From positions 1 to 7,734 of the forward strand of contig JBDNDE010000230.1 of the NCBI GenBank assembly GCA_046719305.1: a stretch of 7,734 bases of DNA. Reading direction: 5' to 3'. Shown one piece after another: positions 1-6,681 of this stretch. The translations under genes and the position numbers were made by a program. Source of the stretch: RGDT01 sp046719305. Lineage in GTDB: Bacteria > Planctomycetota > Planctomycetia > Gemmatales > Gemmataceae. Under the pieces are notes generated by a model. That model saw only the letters and a program-made list of their open reading frames with translations, made no database searches and had not been told where the DNA came from. Positions within the stretch are counted from its first letter, which is position 1. Each line of letters opens with the position of its first letter.

Positions 1-350
1 GGTTTGTTGTAATACGGGCCAACCATCAAGGCCCCATCTGCGCCGGCCGATTTAGCGAATTTGGTCAACCGGATCGCTTCGCGTGTGCTGTTGGAGCCGG
101 TGCCGGCCATCACTTTGATGCGGCCCCGGGCCTGCTCGATGACGGTGGCGATGATGCGTTCGTGTTCATCGTGGTCGACTGTGGGCGATTCGCCAGTGGT
201 GCCGCAAGGGGCCAGGCAATCGGTGCCCTGCTCAACGTGCCAATCGACCAGGCTACGCAGAGCGTTGTAATCTACCTCGCCCTGCTTGAACGGTGTGATT
301 AAGGCCACCGTGACCCCAGCAAACTGCTCGCCCTTGGTCGGACTACTCAT
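1..350 (-). CDS. dapA: 4-hydroxy-tetrahydrodipicolinate synthase, N-terminal part (cut by window edge)
   Basis: Condenses pyruvate with aspartate semialdehyde in the first committed step of the diaminopimelate/lysine pathway; cytoplasmic TIM-barrel enzyme. Seen: 116 complete codons run off the left edge. The protein begins MSSPTKGEQFAGVTVALITPF, the usual opening of the DHDPS/NAL family. The pyruvate-carboxylate-binding GTTGES motif is at residues 50-55 (T51, T52), GTGSN at 83-87, and GPYYNK at 111-116, where Y114 matches the catalytic tyrosine of the family. The Schiff-base lysine lies outside the window. The start is one of two adjacent ATGs (350 or 353). I prefer 350, because the GGGGAG ribosome binding site then sits 6 bases upstream (3 bases for 353). 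It is divergent from the HAD gene across about 100 bases. A sister family member such as N-acetylneuraminate lyase is possible but fits less well, since CGTTGES and PYYNK are typical of DapA. Confidence 0.93.
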   Translation of the reverse strand, partial: MSSPTKGEQFAGVTVALITPFKQGEVDYNALRSLVDWHVEQGTDCLAPCGTTGESPTVDHDEHERIIATVIEQARGRIKVMAGTGSNSTREAIRLTKFAKSAGADGALMVGPYYNK

Positions 351-353
351 CAT

Positions 354-449
354 TCTCTCCCCTGGATTCTTCCCTGGACGGTCGAAGCGGTTGAAGAAGG
401 TTTTTTATCAGGCCGCGCCATCGACGAACAGTTCCGCTAACATCTCTGC
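354..449. promoter_or_regulatory. divergent intergenic region between dapA and the HAD gene
   Basis: This 96-base gap must hold the start signals of both outward-reading genes. On the minus side a GGGGAG ribosome binding site for dapA is clear at about 357-362. On the plus side no Shine-Dalgarno sequence is visible in front of the ATG at 450. I could not recognise -35/-10 pairs with any confidence on either strand. Confidence 0.4.
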
Positions 450-1109
450 ATGAGACTTCTTCCTCCGAGCGTGCGACTAGTCTACTTCGATGCTGTGGGC
501 ACCTTGCTTCGACCCGATCCCTCGGTGGCGGCTACTTATCAACGCATTGGTCAGCGCTACGGCTGTAACCGCCCTGTGGAGGACCTACGCCGTGCCTTTT
601 CGCACGCCTTCTTGGCCGAGGAAAGTTGGGATGCGGTCAACGGCTATCGCACCGACGAACAACGCGAACGCCAACGCTGGCGGGCCATCGTCTCGGCCGT
701 ACTACCCGAAGCAACCGACCCCGACGCCTGTTTTGCCGAGTTGTGGGACCACTTTGCCCGGCCGGAACACTGGCAACTCGAACCAGGAACCCTGCAAGTG
801 TTGGCCCATCTGGCCGGTTTGGGGCTGCAACTGGGCTTGGCCTCGAATTTCGACGAACGGTTGATCGGCTTGGTGCAGGCGATGCCCGAACTGCGTGACT
901 ACCTCGACATCGTGCTGGTCAGTTCACAGGTTGGCTGGCGGAAGCCGGCCCGGGAGTTTTATGCGTCCTTGTGTGGTGATTTTTCTCCGCACGAGGTGTT
1001 GATGGTGGGTGACGACCGCGTCAATGATTACGAAGGTGCTCGGGCGGCGGGGTTACACGCCGTTTTGCTCGACGAGACCACCACGCTTTCGCATCTGTTA
1101 CGCTTCTGA
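450..1109 (+). CDS. HAD-superfamily hydrolase with altered motif I (DAVGTL)
   Basis: Predicted cytoplasmic haloacid-dehalogenase-fold hydrolase of 219 residues, a normal length for a Rossmann core with an alpha-helical cap (about residues 21-110). Seen: motif I YFDAVGTL at 12-19 with nucleophile D14, but V16 where most phosphatases have the second Asp. Motif II is the Ser/Asn at 132-133 (ASNFDE), motif III is K165 (WRKP), and motif IV is GDDRVND at 187-193 with D188 and D189. Family knowledge: in HAD phosphatases the Asp two residues after the nucleophile is the general acid/base. DAVGTL-type sequences form a recognised HDHD3-like group of uncertain substrate. The substrate cannot be predicted. 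The start is the first ATG in frame; it has no obvious Shine-Dalgarno. A GTG at 471 is possible, but it also lacks one and would begin just before the core strand. The HEAT gene follows 41 bases downstream on the same strand. Confidence 0.88.
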   Translation: MRLLPPSVRLVYFDAVGTLLRPDPSVAATYQRIGQRYGCNRPVEDLRRAFSHAFLAEESWDAVNGYRTDEQRERQRWRAIVSAVLPEATDPDACFAELWDHFARPEHWQLEPGTLQVLAHLAGLGLQLGLASNFDERLIGLVQAMPELRDYLDIVLVSSQVGWRKPAREFYASLCGDFSPHEVLMVGDDRVNDYEGARAAGLHAVLLDETTTLSHLLRF

Positions 1110-1138
1110 TCTTTTGCTTTGCTTGCAACCTCGCCCCC

Positions 1139-1144
1139 TAGGAG
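1139..1144 (+). promoter_or_regulatory. ribosome binding site for the HEAT-repeat gene
   Basis: TAGGAG lies 6 bases before the ATG at 1151. The same bases contain an in-frame TAG (1139-1141), which rules out any start further upstream and fixes 1151 as the first possible ATG. Confidence 0.75.
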
Positions 1145-1150
1145 CCGATC

Positions 1151-2089
1151 ATGCTTACCTTGTGTCTGCTGACCACTCTGGCCACACTCGCTAATTATCC
1201 GGTTGAGGAAGAAACCATCGCCCGACTCGTACGTCGACTCGATCCTGAGCAAAAGGACGAAATCCGCCTGGAAGCAATCCGCGAACTTGCCGGCCTGGGC
1301 AGCGACGCCAAAGCAGCCCTGAGCGCCATCGTACGGGCCTTGCGTAAGGACAAACTGCCGCGCGTCCGAGAATATGCTGCCTTCACCCTTAAACAGATGG
1401 GCAGCGAGGCCAAGCCGGCAGTCAAGGCACTCATCGACGCGGTCAAAAATGACACCAATAACGATGTCCGCTGTGTAGCGGCCAACGCTCTAGGCCGACT
1501 GGGTGCCGAAGCCAAAGAGGCGGTGCCGGTGCTGGTGTCGGTGCTACGTCAACGGGACCTGGGGCCACATGCTGCCCAGGCGCTGGGGGCGATCGGTCCA
1601 GAGGCCAAGGCCGCCGTCGATGCCTTGGGCGCAGCCCTGGAGGATCGCGAACTGCGCTCGCCGGCCGCTATCGCCCTGGGCAAGATCGGCGAGGCGGCCC
1701 TGCCAGTTTTTGCTAAGGCACTACAGAGCACCGACGAAGACATCCGCATCGAGTGCGTTCTGGCTCTGGCAAGCGTCGGCAAAGCCGCCGTCCCGACCTT
1801 GGCTAGCGCATTAAGCGACAAAAGCGACGAGGTGCGCTCTAATGCCCTAGCGGTGCTTAGCCGGATCAATTCCAACACCGAAGCGATGCTCCCAGCCGTG
1901 ATCGCTGTCTTAGAAAAGGACAAACCAGCCCTGCGAGTGGCCGCAGCTCGACTGCTAGGACAACGCGGCTTGGAGGCCAAAGCGGCCCTGCCAGCGTTGA
2001 AGAAAGCCAGCAACGACCAAGATGAGGACGTGTCGGCCGCAGCCAAAGAAGCCCTAACGTCGATCGAAAAAGCCAGCAAAGAGCGCTGA
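1151..2089 (+). CDS. HEAT/PBS-lyase-type repeat protein, probably exported
   Basis: A 312-residue all-helical solenoid of unknown partner. Seen: a short hydrophobic N-terminus (residues 1-15, LTLCLLTTLATLA) that could be a signal peptide, though it lacks the usual basic residue at the start. From about residue 36 there are eight to nine helical repeats of 30-35 residues, each with a recurring pattern of the kind VRxxAAxALGxLGxEAKxAVPxL. Approximate starts are residues 37, 71, 105, 137, 168, 197, 227, 260 and 293, and the last is a half repeat. The C-terminus is charged (EKASKER). Such repeats serve as binding scaffolds and occur in large numbers in planctomycetes; no catalytic residues are expected. 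The phycobilin-lyase name of the related Pfam repeat does not imply that activity. The gene follows the HAD gene by 41 bases and ends 15 bases from the convergent permease gene. Confidence 0.88.
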   Translation: MLTLCLLTTLATLANYPVEEETIARLVRRLDPEQKDEIRLEAIRELAGLGSDAKAALSAIVRALRKDKLPRVREYAAFTLKQMGSEAKPAVKALIDAVKNDTNNDVRCVAANALGRLGAEAKEAVPVLVSVLRQRDLGPHAAQALGAIGPEAKAAVDALGAALEDRELRSPAAIALGKIGEAALPVFAKALQSTDEDIRIECVLALASVGKAAVPTLASALSDKSDEVRSNALAVLSRINSNTEAMLPAVIAVLEKDKPALRVAAARLLGQRGLEAKAALPALKKASNDQDEDVSAAAKEALTSIEKASKER

Positions 2090-2104
2090 GACGCCGAGCT
2101 GTCA

Positions 2105-2911
2105 TCAACTGCTGGCGCTGCGGTAACTCTGCAGAGCTCGACGAAAGACCCAGCGGCTAAACAGCAACAGAATCACGGCAGCAGCGACAGCCAGGGCGGC
2201 AAAGCCGGGTTGCAGGCCACGCACCATGGTAGCAGCTGGGACGTTAATGATGAGCAGCACTGGGACAATATAAGAAAAAAACATGCCAATAGGGGAGACA
2301 TAATAGCCCACGAATAATTCACGGGGGTAACGCATGAGCGTAGTGAATAGCCACCACATCTCGACGAGACTTTGATTGCGAACCATCCATACCGAACACG
2401 AACATAACACAAGCAAAAAACTGTAGGCCATCGCGACACCACAGGTGAACAAGAGCAGAAAGGCGAGGGTCTGCCCCAGCGTCACGGGCCAGTCCATCAT
2501 CGCCAGGGCAAAGAGCATCACCCCGATCCCTTGCAGGATGTTGGGAAAGGTGGACCAATCCATTTGCTTGGTGGTAATGAGAAATTGCTCGTCGATCGGT
2601 TTGAGCAAATATTGATCCAACTCCCCACTACGCACCAATTCGGCAAGTTTGGTGCAATTTTCGAGAAAAAATGTCTCAACCACCCCGCTCAGGGCATAGT
2701 GACAGCCCACGAAAAACAGATACGACCAGCGATCCCAACCGGCAACGCTGCCGCCGCCCATGTTACGAAACAGCACGTCGTAAAAAACCAGCAAAATCGC
2801 CAGCCACAAAGCTTCAACCAACATCTTCATGAGAAAATTGACACGAAAGGCCATCTCGGTCGCCAGACCGATACGGGCAAACGCGCCAAACAATCGTAGA
2901 TACCGCCCCAT
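2105..2911 (-). CDS. ABC-2 type transporter permease B (COG3694/DUF990-like)
   Basis: Inner-membrane subunit of the three-gene exporter, 268 residues. Seen: about six hydrophobic segments at residues 25-47, 62-82, 122-140, 145-172, 205-227 and 235-254, with a basic C-terminal end. The cytoplasmic loop VRSGELDQYLLKPID (93-107) matches the 'G-x-L-x-x-Y-L-x-x-P-x-D' loop of this family and has a counterpart in permease A. It is the likely contact with the ATPase. I chose the ATG at 2911 because the protein then begins MGRYLRLF, 7 bases after the stop of permease A, with GGAGG 11 bases upstream. An ATG at 2959 would overlap the previous gene by 41 bases and add a tail unlike the family. Read last in the operon; it converges on the HEAT gene with no clear terminator between. 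Substrate unknown. Confidence 0.88.
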   Translation of the reverse strand: MGRYLRLFGAFARIGLATEMAFRVNFLMKMLVEALWLAILLVFYDVLFRNMGGGSVAGWDRWSYLFFVGCHYALSGVVETFFLENCTKLAELVRSGELDQYLLKPIDEQFLITTKQMDWSTFPNILQGIGVMLFALAMMDWPVTLGQTLAFLLLFTCGVAMAYSFLLVLCSCSVWMVRNQSLVEMWWLFTTLMRYPRELFVGYYVSPIGMFFSYIVPVLLIINVPAATMVRGLQPGFAALAVAAAVILLLFSRWVFRRALQSYRSASS

Positions 2912-2918
2912 GACCCGT

Positions 2919-3809
2919 TCAGCCTCCGTAGGCGCTGTAACGCCGCAACCCTGCCGCATACAGCCAACGGCTGCCGAGAATCAGAACGATTAGCCAGGCC
3001 GACGCCAGCAGCAATTCGTTTACCAATTCCGGGCCGCTGATCTTCCCGAGAAACACCATCGCCGGAAAATAGGCCACATATTTGAATGGCAACCACTGGA
3101 GCACCGTGTGGATCAGGGGATAATCATTGGCTAGCAGATCCAACGGAAACATCTGCCCCGAGATGAAATAATTCAGCGTCGTGAGAATCCAAATGGCCGA
3201 GGTGACCTCCAGAAGCCAAAAGCCCATCAGACCGATCATGGCCTCGAAGAAAAAGCCGATGAGAAAGCCAAGGAGCAAAGTCAGCAGGTAAACCGGGAGC
3301 ATGGCCCACCCCGCCCAGGTGACAAAATTTTCCCTCGCCAGGAAAAACAACAAGGCATAGGGCAACGCGGAGGTGGCGATGTACGCGGTCTTGTGCGCGA
3401 TGCGATAGGCGAGCAAGTAGCCGATCATATCCAGCGGTTGAACCAGATATTTTTTGAGGCTGCCATCGCGAATATCGCGAGCGATGCCGCTGGCTAGGCC
3501 CGGCATGCTGCTGAACATTCGGCTAATGTGAATCAACAGCAGATACGAAATCATCTCTTCACGGGTGAAGCCGGCAATGGTGTGACCATCCCGCTTGCCG
3601 GCATAAACTGCCGACCACAAGAGAATAGTTGTGAGCACCGGCAAGAAGCGTAAGAAGGTACCCAGCAGGAAATCACCGCGGTAGGCGAGCCGCTCCACGA
3701 GCGAGGCCCGACAAATATTGATGTATTTGCGAACAGCATCCCAGCTGCTCACCGGTGCCGATACAGCCGAACTCACGGCGGCGCACTCCCTCTGCCATGA
3801 CAAAAACAT
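2919..3809 (-). CDS. ABC-2 type transporter permease A (COG4587-like)
   Basis: Inner-membrane subunit, 296 residues from the ATG at 3809. Seen: about six hydrophobic segments at residues 48-70, 86-105, 139-157, 167-190, 192-212 and 265-285. The loop IRDGSLKKYLVQPLD (113-127) parallels the same loop in permease B. It precedes permease B by 7 bases, so the two are almost certainly co-translated and probably form a heterodimeric channel. The start is uncertain: the ATG at 3809 has no Shine-Dalgarno. A GTG at 3776 (giving MSSAVSAPVSSWDAVRKY) has AGAGGGAG ending 9 bases upstream and would remove 11 residues that look unlike the family. I give the longest frame and note that the GTG may be the real start. 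A 90-base gap separates it from the ATPase gene. Confidence 0.88.
   Translation of the reverse strand: MFLSWQRECAAVSSAVSAPVSSWDAVRKYINICRASLVERLAYRGDFLLGTFLRFLPVLTTILLWSAVYAGKRDGHTIAGFTREEMISYLLLIHISRMFSSMPGLASGIARDIRDGSLKKYLVQPLDMIGYLLAYRIAHKTAYIATSALPYALLFFLARENFVTWAGWAMLPVYLLTLLLGFLIGFFFEAMIGLMGFWLLEVTSAIWILTTLNYFISGQMFPLDLLANDYPLIHTVLQWLPFKYVAYFPAMVFLGKISGPELVNELLLASAWLIVLILGSRWLYAAGLRRYSAYGG
3786..3793 (-). promoter_or_regulatory. candidate ribosome binding site supporting the GTG start at 3776
   Basis: On the minus strand AGAGGGAG lies 9 bases before the GTG at 3776, whereas no comparable sequence precedes the ATG at 3809. It favours the shorter form of permease A. Confidence 0.4.
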
Positions 3810-3899
3810 AACGACCCACTTATCCTAAGCGACAAGTCGTTCTCGCGGTAGAGAAAAGCTCTTGCCCTAGGCGTTGTGGCTAGCTTGGCCCTTCCGAAC

Positions 3900-4892
3900 T
3901 CACCCCACGGTGGCCGGCTCGCGGTTTTCCTCGAAGACTCGGCTGATCACCTGTTCTAGGGGTGGGTCTTGGACACTCACATCTATCACCGTGAAGCGCT
4001 CAAGTATGTGCGCCAGCGTGCCGGCCACTTGGCTGCGTTCGACTTTCATTTCGGCCACTGGGCCTGCAGGGGTGTATTCGCCGAAATCGGCCAATTCGGG
4101 TGGTACAGTTTGCCCGGCAAATTGCAGTCGAACCAGCTTGTGTGAACCGAACCGTTCGATAATCGCCGAGAGCGGGCCATCGTGAACCAGTCGCCCATGA
4201 GTGATCACCAGCACACGATCACACAGCGCTTCGACATCGCGCATGTAATGGCTGGTCAACAGCATGGTCACACCGTGCGTCGCGTTATACTCGCGCAAGC
4301 AGCGTTGGATGGCCACTTGTGCGATGACATCCAGGCCGATGGTCGGTTCATCGAGCAGCAGCAAGCGGGGTCGATGCAAAAGCGAAGCGATTAATTCCAT
4401 TTTCATGCGTTCGCCTAGCGATAGCTCTCGCACCGGCTGCTTGGTTAGTTCGTGAACACCGAACAGTTCGGTCAGTTCGCCCAAGGTGCGCTCGAAGGCC
4501 CTTTTCTCTAGCGAGTAGACTTCGCGATGTAATTGGAAGCTGTCGGCCGCGGGCAGATCCCACCACAGCTGATTTTTTTGGCCCATGACCAGCGAAAACT
4601 GGCGACGAAAGGCATCGGGCCGTTCCCAAGGGGTGAAGCCCAACACCTGAGCCGTGCCCGCGGTGGGATAGATCAGCCCCGAGAGCATTTTCAGCGTCGT
4701 CGTCTTGCCTGCCCCGTTGGGACCGAGAAACGCTACCATCTCTCCCGGTTCGACAGCGAACGACACGTTGCGGACAGCCTGAACTTCTTTGAATTGCCGC
4801 GAAAATAGCCCCCGGATTGCCCCAATCAGGCCGGGCTTCTTCTGATACACCCGGTAGGTTTTCGTCAGTCCGCGTACGTCGATGATCGGCAT
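3900..4892 (-). CDS. ABC transporter ATP-binding protein (COG4586-like exporter ATPase)
   Basis: Cytoplasmic ATPase that would drive the two permeases, 330 residues. Seen: Walker A GPNGAGKTT at 57-65, Q-loop around Q105 (VMGQKNQLWWDLPA), signature LSLGERMK at 157-164, Walker B LLLLDEPT at 177-184 with D181 and E182, D-loop GLD at 186-188, and switch histidine H215 (TSHYMRD). The signature reads LSLGE where LSGGQ is classical, which is common in this subfamily. An insert of about 20 residues (QKKPGLIGAIRGLFSRQFKE, 17-36) between the first strands and a C-terminal extension of about 90 residues after position 240 are typical of COG4586 ATPases that pair with COG4587 and COG3694 permeases. The start ATG at 4892 has AGGAG 8 bases upstream. 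First gene of the operon. Export is inferred from the ABC-2 context; no substrate-binding protein is encoded nearby. Confidence 0.93.
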   Translation of the reverse strand: MPIIDVRGLTKTYRVYQKKPGLIGAIRGLFSRQFKEVQAVRNVSFAVEPGEMVAFLGPNGAGKTTTLKMLSGLIYPTAGTAQVLGFTPWERPDAFRRQFSLVMGQKNQLWWDLPAADSFQLHREVYSLEKRAFERTLGELTELFGVHELTKQPVRELSLGERMKMELIASLLHRPRLLLLDEPTIGLDVIAQVAIQRCLREYNATHGVTMLLTSHYMRDVEALCDRVLVITHGRLVHDGPLSAIIERFGSHKLVRLQFAGQTVPPELADFGEYTPAGPVAEMKVERSQVAGTLAHILERFTVIDVSVQDPPLEQVISRVFEENREPATVG

Positions 4893-4939
4893 GCCTACAA
4901 CTCCTGTGTCCCTAAAGATGCTAGGCGCGATTGGGTCGA

Positions 4940-4968
4940 AAGATAACCCCGTTTGTCATCTGGCCCAA
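4940..4968 (-). promoter_or_regulatory. possible promoter of the ABC operon
   Basis: On the minus strand TTGGGC (4968-4963) and TATCTT (4945-4940) are 17 bases apart, about 48 bases before the ATPase ATG. The match to the -35/-10 consensus is only partial (3 of 6 and 4 of 6), so this is a weak candidate. Confidence 0.22.
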
Positions 4969-4982
4969 CAGGGCGTCGTGTG

Positions 4983-4988
4983 TACAAT
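4983..4988 (+). promoter_or_regulatory. possible -10 element of the membrane-protein gene
   Basis: TACAAT matches the -10 consensus at five of six bases and would start transcription roughly 38 bases before the ATG at 5033. The best -35-like sequence (TTGTCA, 4953-4958) is 24 bases away, which is too far for a standard promoter. Confidence 0.22.
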
Positions 4989-5018
4989 CAAAGGTTCTCT
5001 TTTCGAGCCATCGTTTTC

Positions 5019-5023
5019 GGGAG
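5019..5023 (+). promoter_or_regulatory. ribosome binding site deciding the start at 5033
   Basis: GGGAG lies 9 bases before the first of three in-frame ATGs (5033, 5051, 5069). The second and third ATGs are preceded only by AGAAAG, so initiation most likely occurs at 5033. Confidence 0.55.
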
Positions 5024-5075
5024 AAAGTCGCCATGCATCAGAAAGTCGCCATGCATCAGAAAGTCGCCATGCATC
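5022..5075 (+). repeat. three perfect tandem copies of an 18-bp unit spanning the start codon
   Basis: The unit AGAAAGTCGCCATGCATC occurs at 5022-5039, 5040-5057 and 5058-5075 without a mismatch. Each copy contains an ATG inside the palindrome ATGCAT. Because 18 is a multiple of three, all three ATGs share one frame and the protein begins with the repeated hexapeptide MHQKVA MHQKVA before MHRTLALL. The third ATG (5069) leads directly into the first membrane segment and is probably the ancestral start. Copy-number changes would alter the N-terminus but not the frame. Confidence 0.95.
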
Positions 5076-6325
5076 GCACGCTTGCTTTGCTGTGCGTCGT
5101 TTCGAGCATTATGCTCTGCGTTGTCGGCATTATCCTGCTGGTGATCAGCCTCGGCCCCACACTCAGCGAACCGTACCTAATCTGGGGTGGAGTGGCTTCG
5201 TTGGCTGTCGGCGTGGTTCTCATCATCTTGACTCTGGTTATGACGCACAAAGCGGGACCCGGTCACACGCTTTTGAACGCAGGCGGTGAGGTGAACGGCT
5301 ATGTGATCAATGCCGTCCAGCCGCGCAAATGGCAGAACCGCGGCTACGAACTGTTTTTGTCGCCTCGGGCCAAAAACACGCCGCCGGTGCTGAGCATCAA
5401 AGTCCCGGCCCGCGTGCCGCTGCCGATCCAGTTCACGGGTACTACCTGGTTTGATACGTTGTGTAAAAACATCGGCCTGGCCAAGGAATATCAGACCGGC
5501 GACAAAGCGTTTGACGAAGCTATCTACATTCGCTGTGCATCGGACGGCTACGCCAAAAAGGTGCTTGCCGACCCAGCCCGGCGACGGGCGATTACGACAC
5601 TTCGTGACATGGGCTTCCAGGTGGTGCAGGCAACCGCTGGCTATGTCGAGGCCCGCTGGATGGGTTTTGAGCCGAGCAGTTCGAGCGATCCGGACCTACC
5701 CGATCGGGCCGCGGAGCAACTATTTCTGCTCGCCGCGGGCATTCCAGCCCAGGACCCCGAGTTTACCGCTTCACAGGTCGATACCCGCTTGATCGCCCTG
5801 GTGCTGCTTGGACTGCTGCTGCTGGGTTATGCCGTCTTGTTTCCTTGTGTGTTCGTCTGGCCGACGGTACGATTGATGCCGTTGCTGCTAGCGGCCGCTG
5901 CCCTGACGCTGGGGCTGTTTCTGACCCTAGGCTGGATCGCAGCTTGGCTGCTACGCGGCACCTCCGTTTCGCATGATCGCTGGGCCATACTCATGCTCAC
6001 TGCCATTTTCCTGCTGCCGCTGGGCAGTGTCGGCAGCCTCAGCGGCTACAACGGCTACGCCGACCAACAACCGCCGGTAATCCAGACGGCGACGATTGTG
6101 CAGACGCACTTCAGCACCAACAAACGTGGCAATCCCTCGAGATATTATGCCAGGATTCGCGATTGGGCCGGCTCGGGGGAACTCGACTTTCAAATTACGC
6201 CTGAGGAATATGGCCGGGTGTTGTTAAAGCAAACACGTCTGCAAGTAACGGTGGGCGTTGGGGCGTTGGGGATGGAATGGGTCCAGAAGCGCACAGTGTT
6301 ACCCGATCGACCACGCCTTCCATGA
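5033..6325 (+). CDS. multi-pass membrane protein of unknown function
   Basis: I do not recognise this 430-residue protein. Seen from the start at 5033: two hydrophobic segments at residues 17-40 and 48-70, a soluble section of about 180 residues (71-252), three more segments at 253-275, 280-306 and 316-335, and a C-terminal soluble domain (336-430). In the soluble section, TGDKAFDEAIYIRC (155-168) followed by VLADPARRRAITTL (177-190) resembles the 'GD-x-x-F-D ... lL-x-x-x-x-R' pattern of DUF3137-like bacterial membrane proteins. The C-terminal part ends in a strand-rich stretch (VTVGVGALGMEWVQKR, 405-420). These resemblances are from memory and weak. No catalytic motif, lipobox or signal peptidase site is evident. 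The gene diverges from the ABC operon across 140 bases; no functional link is shown. A TTG-started frame from 4931 is longer, but its added segment does not look like protein. No terminator is seen after the stop. Confidence 0.82.
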   Translation: MHQKVAMHQKVAMHRTLALLCVVSSIMLCVVGIILLVISLGPTLSEPYLIWGGVASLAVGVVLIILTLVMTHKAGPGHTLLNAGGEVNGYVINAVQPRKWQNRGYELFLSPRAKNTPPVLSIKVPARVPLPIQFTGTTWFDTLCKNIGLAKEYQTGDKAFDEAIYIRCASDGYAKKVLADPARRRAITTLRDMGFQVVQATAGYVEARWMGFEPSSSSDPDLPDRAAEQLFLLAAGIPAQDPEFTASQVDTRLIALVLLGLLLLGYAVLFPCVFVWPTVRLMPLLLAAAALTLGLFLTLGWIAAWLLRGTSVSHDRWAILMLTAIFLLPLGSVGSLSGYNGYADQQPPVIQTATIVQTHFSTNKRGNPSRYYARIRDWAGSGELDFQITPEEYGRVLLKQTRLQVTVGVGALGMEWVQKRTVLPDRPRLP

Positions 6326-6538
6326 GAACCAAGAACTGCTAGCCGATCGGAACGGTCCAAATGGGAAGCCTGCGTTTGCTCCGTTGACTGCCGGCAAACC
6401 CGTACAAACCTTTGCCGTCTCAGGTCGTCTAACCGGCCTAGTCCTGGCGACACGCCGCAAGGGTGGAGCGACTACCTGCACGTGATCAAGCCAAAGCCTG
6501 GCTCTAAGCTGCTGGCGGAGCGGAGCCGAACTCTTTAA
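6326..6538 (+). pseudogene. open frame continuing past the stop; possible coding remnant
   Basis: After the TGA at 6323-6325 the same frame stays open for 70 codons to a TAA at 6536-6538. The first half reads as Arg/Cys-rich sequence unlike a protein. The second half, from about 6437 (PSPGDTPQGWSDYLHVIKP... ending LLAERSRTL), looks like a protein C-terminus. In the overlapping frame the stretch from about 6330 (ENQELLADRNGPNGKPAF ... GKPVQTFAVSGRLTG) looks more natural, so a frameshifted gene fragment is one reading. No start codon with a ribosome binding site was found, and the family is not recognised. Chance openness is quite possible. Confidence 0.22.
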
Positions 6539-6681
6539 AGTCCGGTAAACTGCCACGATTCGCTAACCTCTCCAGGGCGAACACTGGCCAAAGCTAGCCG
6601 AGCTAAGCGAAGGATTCGAACTCCCTTCAAATCTCCCGCGAATTCCGCACTCTTCGACCACCTCGCCGCCCAAAGCGATGC

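Noticed and set aside
1549..2079. Long minus-strand ORF opposite the HEAT gene
   Set aside because: It is a Ser/Ala/Arg-rich antisense shadow of an alanine-rich repeat gene, without start signals.
2090..2104. Bidirectional terminator between the convergent HEAT and permease B genes
   Set aside because: The 15-base gap has no stem followed by a T-run on either strand; the nearby CTCTGCAGAG palindrome is too short.
2912..2959. Longer start of permease B at 2959
   Set aside because: It would overlap permease A by 41 bases and add MRQGCGVTAPTEAERV, which is simply the permease A end read in another frame. The ATG at 2911 gives a typical start.
4931..5032. N-terminal extension of the membrane protein from a TTG
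   Set aside because: The extra 34 codons lack a ribosome binding site, contain the candidate -10 element, and do not look like protein. The ATG at 5033 has GGGAG upstream.
5022..5075. CRISPR-like array
   Set aside because: The 18-bp units are directly adjacent without spacers and lie across a coding start.
6612..6624. GGATTCGAACTCC, similar to a tRNA T-arm, followed by a few matching bases
   Set aside because: The T-stem pairs at only four of five positions on the plus strand and worse on the minus strand. I could not build matching acceptor or anticodon stems in the flanking bases, so it is at most a decayed tRNA end or coincidence.
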